This document shows, one piece after another, positions 57,070-64,000 of a stretch of DNA of 64,000 bases (its first letter is position 1; each line of letters opens with the position of its first letter). Made by a program: the position numbers and the translations under genes. The stretch is from positions 26,761,923-26,825,922 of the forward strand of contig OX377201.1 in the NCBI GenBank assembly GCA_947396885.1, in the 5' to 3' direction. Under the pieces are notes generated by a model. The model saw nothing but the letters and a program-made list of their open reading frames with translations. It had not been told where the DNA came from and made no database searches. Source of the stretch: Heligmosomoides polygyrus polygyrus (lineage: Eukaryota; Nematoda; Chromadorea; Rhabditida; Heligmosomidae).

Positions 57070-57476
57070 AGGCTGTATCTTTTGGTGCTTGGGAGGAAAA
57101 AGAGCAAAAAACGCCTTTTCCGCAGCTTTTTGATAGCGCTCTTCAAATTACGTGCTTTGAAAAATGCATTCGATATTTGGGATCATCATCGAATTCGATG
57201 AAGAGTGAAATGCCCAGTAAATATATTAAAACTGTTGATTTGATGACCTAGGATCTGGTCACCGCGGTGGACCCTTCCCTATAATTACATCCAAAGGTAG
57301 CATTCTGAATATGGGAATAAACATTTTAAACACCTACTTGGCCTTTTTCCCTTTATCGGATAAATCATTCCCAAATATTGGATTTGTTTTCAAAGCACGC
57401 AATTTAAACAGCGCTATCAAAAAGCGAAGGAAAAAGCGTTTTTGCGCTTTTCCGTCCAAAAACGAAAAGATACGGC
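57070..57476. repeat. Inverted-repeat element with ~100-bp arms
   Basis: The left arm (about 57075-57180; CTTTTTGATAGCGCTCTTCA) and the right arm (about 57375-57476; the inverse CAGCGCTATCAAAAAGCG) pair imperfectly. It is probably a non-autonomous DNA transposon. Confidence 0.6.
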
Positions 57477-57954
57477 CAGTATTGTAGCTTAACGATACAA
57501 ATCTTATGAAGCACAATTTTCGCGCTACGATTTATTTTTGGAATTTTTTTGGATATCAGCGTATTTTTTCGGCCAGTCGACGGTGTTATGCTGCCCTCTG
57601 CAAAACGATCTAAAAATTAACTTAACCTTCCTTGAAACCATTCATATCCACTTTTAAAGAAGTTTTGCTCACCGACAGCACCTTGGGCAAGTATATCGCT
57701 AATTTGCTTCTGGAGAACGTGGTAGAGAAAGCTCGCATGCTTGATCTTCCGCAAAGATGTAACACTTTGTTGTACAAACAGCGCTATCAAAACATTATGG
57801 AATCGGTTTCAGTGTTGAAAGAAGTAAAGCATTATGAGAGAAAGATCCATACATGTATTAGGAGTAGGCTCCCTCACGTTCTGCTCTCATGTCATGTTGT
57901 GGTGAAAAACCGAAAAGGACCGAAACCAGTTCAGTATCATGGACCCGGACTTGT
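57477..57954 (+). other. No confident gene
   Basis: A frame of about 100 codons (57632-57940) starting MKPFISTFKEVLLTDSTLGK has no recognised domain. It contains the ACAGCGCTATCAAAA motif of the adjacent inverted repeat, so repeat origin is likely. Confidence 0.25.
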
Positions 57955-58245
57955 ATTTAGTGCCGCAGCGGAAGAAGGCGTCGGCTGTCACATCCTCCCC
58001 GGGCAAGGTTCTTGGTTCGGCTTCTACCCAGCCCAATCAAGCCTTCGGCCATTCCGTCGTCGGTGAATTGGTACCCGACTTGTCCGGAAAGGATACAGCA
58101 CTGACTTGCCAATCGACTGGCCACAGTTGTAGAGACCAAACACAATTCAAATGGCCTCTACGATATACCGGACATAGAATGCATGGCGCAATCCCAATTA
58201 GGGATTGGTTAACACCATCCTTCATCCTTCGTTCCTTTATGGTTG
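57955..58245 (+). repeat. SINE family A copy
   Basis: GCCGCAGCGGAAGAAGGCGT head, GTTCTTGGTTCGGCTTC box B region, CCCGACTTGTCCGGAAAGGA, and ATGCATGGCGCAATCCC 3' region. Confidence 0.8.
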
Positions 58246-58558
58246 ATCCGAAAGTTAGAAAAAGGAACCCAAAGACAAAGGATAAGTGGTGAATGTTGAC
58301 ATAAATCCGGACCGATTTGCGATGACAACTCATTATGGGTTATCGTGAACACACTCTGAGTGTGTATTTGTCCTACATTTCTCAGAAATCACTAAATGGA
58401 GCAGCCGCTTGACGAGTCGCTGTTTTAATGGTTGGCCTGAATGCGTGATGAACCAAAATCGATTCGAGGTCGACGCGAGAACCGTGCCTTCTGCCGGCTA
58501 CACCACATTTACTTCGAAAATTACACATAGAGCCGTACGTTGGATCCGAATGAATTAT

Positions 58559-58830
58559 TTTCAGATATGCGATTCGGATATCACGATCCAAATCATCCAA
58601 AAATCCGTGTGCTGAAATTAGCGTTGTCCTAGTGATCCAATTATCAGAAGGTTTGTAGTCGGCCCAATCTATTGAATGAATCATTTTCGGATTTTCGATT
58701 GGGATATTCCGATCCGAATTATCCGAAAATACAGAGACCGCGAAATTACCGTTATCCTAGTAATCAAAAACCGGTGTCCGTGAAATTAGCGTCATCCGAA
58801 TCTGAATTATCCAAAGATTGTCGACTGGAA
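58559..58830. repeat. Degenerate tandem repeat, ~125-bp period
   Basis: The block with GATATCACGATCCAAATC (58577) recurs as GATATTCCGATCCGAATT (58702). GAAATTAGCGTTGTCCTAG recurs as GAAATTACCGTTATCCTAG. A third partial unit ends near 58830. Confidence 0.55.
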
Positions 58831-59109
58831 TCAATGCCTATAAATGACTTAAACTCAACAGCTTTGTGATTGATAAGATTGAGAAATCTTGAACGCAGTG
58901 ACGGCTAAGTCTGGTTCACTGGATGGTTTCCTCGCCAACAGCCCTGTAGCCCTGTCTTTTGCAATATGCATAGAGTCGACGGCGATTTTGAGCGTATTTC
59001 GTTTTATACGTAAAGGCTCGTTTTTAACAGTCGTTCCTTCGTGCCACAATATCCTGCCCTGTTTCGAAAGTTCGCTGTAGTCATTTTTCTACTCCATACT
59101 GTTTCACTC

Positions 59110-59960
59110 ACTCGAAGGCCTACACCTCGACAGGGGCTTGAATCTTGTTAAGATGAAAAGCCGTCTAGTTTACTCAGCACGCCTCCTTTGTGGCAGCCTT
59201 GGTTCCTTCGGAATCCCTCCTGTGTTTTGTTTTTTACTTCCTTGCGATGCAAGAAACCATTCGATATTTAGCCTTCCACACGTTGATAACCCGCTAGGTC
59301 ACGTCGATGAGGCACTTCTCTCACGTCGGAGCTGCGAACTTCGATTTGGTGTTAAATTCACCGATTTCACTTCAGAAGAGAGCGTTGTACAGCTAGCTCT
59401 ATGCGCGGTCCTCAGGGTATTCGTCGTGGTAGCGAGTGCGCGGAAGTCTTCGCAGCGAAACAGAGCTCAGGGAAAGCAGTTGAGTGGAAAAGGTTTGGTA
59501 GGGGGTAAGCGTCCGACGGTCTTCAGCCTCCCTGAGAGCTCGGATCGTGCAGCTCTTCGCCTCCTATCCAGCTCGTCCTTCATATCGTTCTCCATGTTCA
59601 TCGAGGTACATGTGAGATGACGTCTCAGAAAGCTGAGTTCCCGAGGGATAAAAGGCGAAAAGTCACTGGCAATGGTCGCTCCTGCTCCTGCGCTCCAGCT
59701 CTTGTTCATTCTTTGCCTTTCAGTGTTTTTCAGTGCTAATAAAGCAACGGTGAGTTGCGCTTGTATTGGAGTACTTTCTTCTTGACACTCTTGTGGTCCC
59801 TTTAGTACTGCAGGATTGGTTGGACTGAACAGTCCGCAAAACACCGAACTTCTTTCTTGCCTTTGATAGTGACGATATCGTCGAAACGACAGGCTTAATA
59901 AGTTTAATTTTAACAAGCCTGCGTGGCACAGAAAAATTGAAGGTATAATCATTCAATACT
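59110..59960 (-). mobile_element. Decayed RTE-like LINE fragment
   Basis: On the minus strand MNMENDMKDELDRRRRAAR (near 59600) and a following THRA-type segment (ATTTNTLRTAHRAS, near 59420) match the region after reverse transcriptase in RTE elements. Several frame changes interrupt it. The open frames on the opposite strand are shadows. Confidence 0.6.
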
Positions 59961-60251
59961 ATGCATTGTCAGCGCTATGATAAGGCCATCTTTGAAAAGG
60001 CACGAGTCAAAATATCATCTCTATCAACGAATTCAGAAAATTTGAGGTGGTAAAGAGCACCCTGAACCAATACGATCACATGGTTCAGTGGAGCTTTTCG
60101 ATGACATTATTAAGGCCATTGAATTGCTTACACGTGTTGAAGCCCATCGGAAGGTGTGGAACAAACACCGGAGTTAATCCCTGAGTGTGATGTCGAGCAC
60201 ACAAACAAGAAAAAACCCGGACTCTTGAACTCGAAGAAACAGCAAGAATCC

Positions 60252-60535
60252 AAAGGGTAAAGGCTGAAGGTCGGCGTTGTTGAATCCTTTTGTGGAATGT
60301 GCCACGCACTCTACTTTTGCGGGATATCGTGGACAGGATTTAATGCAATTTGGACCATAAAATGAGTTGTGCTGTTGAACAATAAACAACTCTGTAACCT
60401 ACAGATTCCAGAAAAGTTTGGCAATAATTTGCCGATCCCAGAAGGGTAAAAAGCTTAGCTGGCCTAAAGCCAAGAGCCTAGATTTGGAGCACACTCGGCA
60501 GCCGTGATCTCTTCCGACGCACCACGTGCCAGAGT
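60252..60535 (-). repeat. SINE family A, diverged
   Basis: TTGTGGAATGTGCCACGCAC, CCGATCCCAGAAGGG and head remnant CTTCCGACGCACCACG. Confidence 0.65.
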
Positions 60536-60814
60536 CTACTGAGGTGAGTTTTGAGGAGCAGCGATGAATTCTGATTACGTCGCCATTACACTCTTTATCG
60601 CGCAAGAAAGGGTATAGATCTTTTGAAACGGCTCCGTCGTTTGTTGCAAACTCGGCGAAGCGGCTGGTGAGATTCGCGACGGAAGCAAATCAGGTCAGGC
60701 ACTGCACTCAGCTGACTCCGTGATGTCAATGTCAACCTTTGTGGCTTAAAAGATGTACTCAAGGTATTCTGGTTGTGCGAGGAGATCTTTACAATAGTCA
60801 TCTGTTAGTATTTT

Positions 60815-61211
60815 TGGGGATGGAATGTTTGGTTTGCCAGGGAGATGCCTTAACCAAGAGCCTTCATTCAGCAGCTGACGTCTCCTCCGACTGCGACACT
60901 AGGATAAGGATAAAGGATAAAGGACGGCGTCACTCAATCCCTTCTGGGATGCGCCAGCGCATTCTACTTCTACGGGATGTCGTGGAGGCGGCATGAATGC
61001 GTATTTGGCCATACAATGACTTGCGGTGGCCAGCCGATGAACAAGTCAGCGCTTTATCCTTCCCAGACAAGTCTCCAACCAAGCCTTCCATCCCTCCGGT
61101 GAATTGGTACACCCCGGAGAGATGGAAGGCTTGGTTGGCCTGGGCGGGAAATCCGAACCAGGAACCTGGTATCGGGTGCACGCGACACTCGCGCCTCCTC
61201 CGACTGCGTCA
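60815..61211 (-). repeat. SINE family A copy inserted beside an older SINE head, with internal fold-back
   Basis: An older head fragment (60815-60900, ending CTCCTCCGACTGCG) is followed by a young copy (60903-61211, GGATAAAGG tail then GATGCGCCAGCGC). In the young copy 61075-61138 is a hairpin with 25-bp arms (one mismatch) beginning CCAACCAAGCCTTCCATC, a sense-strand piece embedded in the antisense copy. Confidence 0.85.
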
Positions 61212-62539
61212 CTACTGAGGCAAATATAAACTTTTCAATAATTGAACGTGATATCTGCGAAAGCGCAGCCAATAAAGAAGGGCGAATACAGTACATTACC
61301 GTAGCCGTCGGAACGTCCAATCGAAGGGCGAAAAGGGCGAAAATGCAGCACAACATCTCTCTATCATGATTCCTCACTAGGTCAGACAGATTCATTTAGC
61401 AGTGCTTTACCGACACAATAGTTACAGACCAGCTCCAAAGGCTTCAACTCGTTGGTTTCTCTCCCTTTCCCTTACTAAATTGGAGCGTTTATTGTTAGGT
61501 GTGTTTTCGGGTGGTTTTTGATAAACATTGGCCGTTATTCAAACCTCTCTGTTTTCCTTTGCGCTTGAAGAGAGCCACTTCAATGTCTAGGTCTGTTACC
61601 ACACTTACCTGCTGCAAATAATTCTCGCTATTAAACTGCGTTTTTGAGGTCTACAGAGAACGGTCGACTATGAAGGAAATTTCAAAAAAAAAGCAGGCGT
61701 TTACAGTTCGAGTTTGGGGAAGCAGGTAGTATTTAGTTTCCTTTCGGAGACCGAGCAGTATTTAGTTTTCTATCCCCTACCCTGTATTTGGTCAAGCGCT
61801 CAGTGGCTGTTCTATTGAACGGGAGGGTTCTTGCGTCCAATGGACGCATAGGAGAGAGAAATATTTGTCATGGCTGCGGTTGGTCTCCTTAAACTAGGAT
61901 TAGACCCCAACAAGTGTAACTTCTTGTCTTCTTGAGCTCTGGATTTTTATCCCTAAAGCCGTAGTGAATACATGCTGGACCCTCGGCACGACGAAGCAAC
62001 ACCTAGTGGACTAAAACAGACCGATAAGAAAACAATGCAACGCTGTCAATAGCTTTGAACATTATAAAGCTATGCAAAAATAATAAAACTAAACAGCCTA
62101 TGCAGTAACAGAAGGAAAGAAAACTAACTCTGATTTCAGTGCACATATATGGAATTCGAGCTAGCGTAGAAGCGACCAGAATCAATATCAACAATATTAA
62201 CATATCTGAAAATTTTTTCATAAAGCCAAGGCCTCGAAAAAAAAACGAAAGCAAAGCATACGGATCACTGAGAAGGGTCTGCTGCAGACGTGGCACGAAA
62301 AGACTCGAAAAATCAAGAAGGACTGTGAACAAGGATGAAGAGATTTTCATGAAGAGTTAGGGAACTCCCACGTGCGACTTCTAGGCATTGAAGAACACAT
62401 AAAGAGCTGCTGAAATCTCCCCAACAACTCAGCAACAACATGATATCCGACGATTCTTCACAGAATTACGAAAAGTGTTCGCCTACTACTTATTTGCAGA
62501 AACGAAGACTAGGTTAGAAATGAAAAAATAAAAAATCAA
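61212..62539. other. No recognised gene
   Basis: Short frames only. A 115-codon hydrophobic frame on the minus strand (62003-62350) lacks support. Confidence 0.35.
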
Positions 62540-62720
62540 TCCTTTTGTGGAGTGCGCCATATATTCTACTTCAGCGGAATTTCGAGACAATGTGAATACG
62601 TATTTAGCCTTCACAACGACTTGCAGTGAATAGGCGATGGATAAATCAGTATTTTATCCTTCCCAGACAAACCTGGCCCCAATTCACCATCTTCGGAGGA
62701 ATGGATAGCTTGGGGCATGT
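62540..62720 (-). repeat. SINE family A, 3' part
   Basis: TTGTGGAGTGCGCCATATAT, CTTCCCAGACAAACCTGG; the head is missing. Confidence 0.65.
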
Positions 62721-62957
62721 CTAAGCGTGAATTGGATATGCGCATTCTACTTCTTAGTGAAGATTTGTGTCTTCAAATAGTGAACAGATCAAATACGTAC
62801 TGGAACTACGAAGCTACTACATTTGTAGCGCAGATAGTTAAAGGCTAGAAGAGTTAGTTTTCATTTCCCAAGGAAGACAAACAGCAATTTTATTGTAGCT
62901 TCTGGAGAGCGCAGAAATTCAGACCGCAATGGAATTGGACACATAACGAGTTAAATA

Positions 62958-63225
62958 AAAGCATAAAGGACGGTGTATCTCAATCTCCTTTGGGATGCGC
63001 CAAGAATTCTACTTTTATTGGATGACGTGGAGGTGATTTGAATGCGTATTTGGCCATACAACGACTTGCAATGGTGGTACTGAGTCATCGAGTCAGGAGA
63101 GATAGAAGGCTTGGTTGGCCAGAGCGAAAAATCCGTACCACGAACCTGGTATCGGGTTCGTGGTACGGATTTTTCGCTCTGGCTCTCGCGACAGTCGCGC
63201 CTCCTCCGACTGCGCTACACTCGCC
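62958..63225 (-). repeat. SINE family A with perfect internal fold-back and 13-bp flanking repeat
   Basis: AACGAGTTAAATA (62945-62957) and AACGGGTTAAATA (63226-63238) flank it with one mismatch. Inside, 63119-63182 is a perfect hairpin with 28-bp arms starting CCAGAGCGAAAAATCCGTAC and an 8-base loop, TGGTATCG. Confidence 0.85.
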
Positions 63226-63402
63226 AACGGGTTAAATATGTACATATAATAGTTAGTCATGAAAGTATAAAACAGCGAAACGGCTGCTCTGTCTTCTCTA
63301 ACAAAGTTCGCACTCGAAAAGCCTTCCAGCCTTCCTTCTCGAACGTACTCTAGCGTGAATTGAGTCTTGCTACCTAATTCGTTACACTATATCTTTTTGA
63401 TA

Positions 63403-63690
63403 GGGGTTGTAGCACAACCAGTGGTGGCGCTAGCTGTCGAGTGCACCTCAATTCAAGGTCATTGGTTTGAGTTCTCCATCCGTACCACCAAGGCTTCCAT
63501 CCCTCAGTGGATTGGTACGACACTCGACTGCCAAGGAAAAATACTGACTTATCCACCGGCTGGCCACCGAAACTCATTGTATAAGCAAAAACGCACTCAA
63601 ACTGCCTCCACAATGGCTCGTAGAACTAGGGTGTGTAGCACATCCCAGACAGAGATTAATTAACGCCGTTTTCTATCCCTTATAGGCCAA
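63403..63690 (+). repeat. SINE family A copy
   Basis: Head GTAGCACAACCAGTGGTGGC, CCACCAAGGCTTCCATCCCT, then CATCCCAGACAGAGATTAAT. Confidence 0.75.
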
Positions 63691-63839
63691 ATAAATTTCC
63701 ACAGTAAAGTGCCTTCGCGATTACTGATGTTAAAGCAGGATGGGTGTGCATCCTAAAAGGATCTGGATTGACGCCAACTTTAACAATTCATCCTATGTTT
63801 TTCGATCATTTTTCCGTAACTTTCAAATAATTTATAAAG

Positions 63840-64000
63840 GACATGAGGAGAAAGGACGGTTTTGTCCAATTTATATTCGGATTACGCCGCGTATTCTACT
63901 TCTATGGTATAGTGGAGGCAATTTGAATGCGTATATTTGGACCCTGAAATAACTTGCAGTGGCCAGCCAATAGAGAAGTCAGTGCTGTATACTTTTTGAA
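63840..64000 (-). repeat. SINE family A, cut by the window end
   Basis: GAGAAAGGACGG tail, TATTCTACTTCTATGG and CTTGCAGTGGCCAGCC in reverse. It continues beyond the window. Confidence 0.7.

Noticed and set aside
59138..59620. 160-codon + strand open frame as a gene
   Set aside because: The opposite strand matches an RTE-like LINE; the + frame is its shadow.

Overview
The window reads as nematode nuclear DNA, probably from a clade V (rhabditid/strongylid, hookworm-like) species. Two interrupted protein-coding genes can be assembled exon by exon with every splice phase agreeing. Their acceptors are the short nematode type (TTTCAG, TTTTAG, TTTATAG). The rest is a dense, nested set of transposable elements. 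A 200-base run of N (55088-55287) marks a scaffold gap.

Host genes. A + strand gene of at least 17 exons (29225-37689) encodes an M3-family (thimet/neurolysin-like) oligopeptidase homologue. Its zinc-binding HEXXH motif looks destroyed. About 0.5 kb downstream on the same strand lies an 11-exon gene (38208-51640) for the TFIIE alpha subunit (gtf-2E1). It has the winged-helix region, a C4 zinc ribbon, an acidic tract and the conserved C-terminal helix. From memory, both homologues are adjacent in C. elegans (ZK550.3 and ZK550.4), so this pair may be conserved synteny.

Mobile DNA. Intron 1 of the TFIIE alpha gene (8.9 kb) holds, in antisense, a very compact 4.4-kb Gypsy-like LTR retrotransposon. 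It has identical 120-bp LTRs, a 5-bp target duplication, a primer-binding site and a polypurine tract, but a broken pol. About two dozen copies of one tRNA-derived SINE occur, several with clear target duplications. They are hosts for further insertions: two are split by the same MITE family and two carry internal 64-bp fold-backs. Other elements are six Harbinger-type MITEs (3-bp TAA/TTA/ATA duplications), a decayed piggyBac element (21116-22819, TTAA ends) carrying a SINE and an inverted-repeat element, a 717-bp fold-back element with an 8-bp duplication (52619-53335), truncated CR1-like and RTE-like LINE fragments, and a three-module fold-back (38.7-39.5 kb).

Layout. 1-28.5 kb: repeats and decayed elements, no complete gene recognised. 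28.5-37.7 kb: M3 gene. 38.2-51.6 kb: TFIIE alpha gene. 51.6-64 kb: repeats, a possible 3' exon of a minus-strand gene (55474-55689), LINE fragments and a cluster of SINEs. No rRNA gene, CRISPR array or convincing functional tRNA gene was seen.
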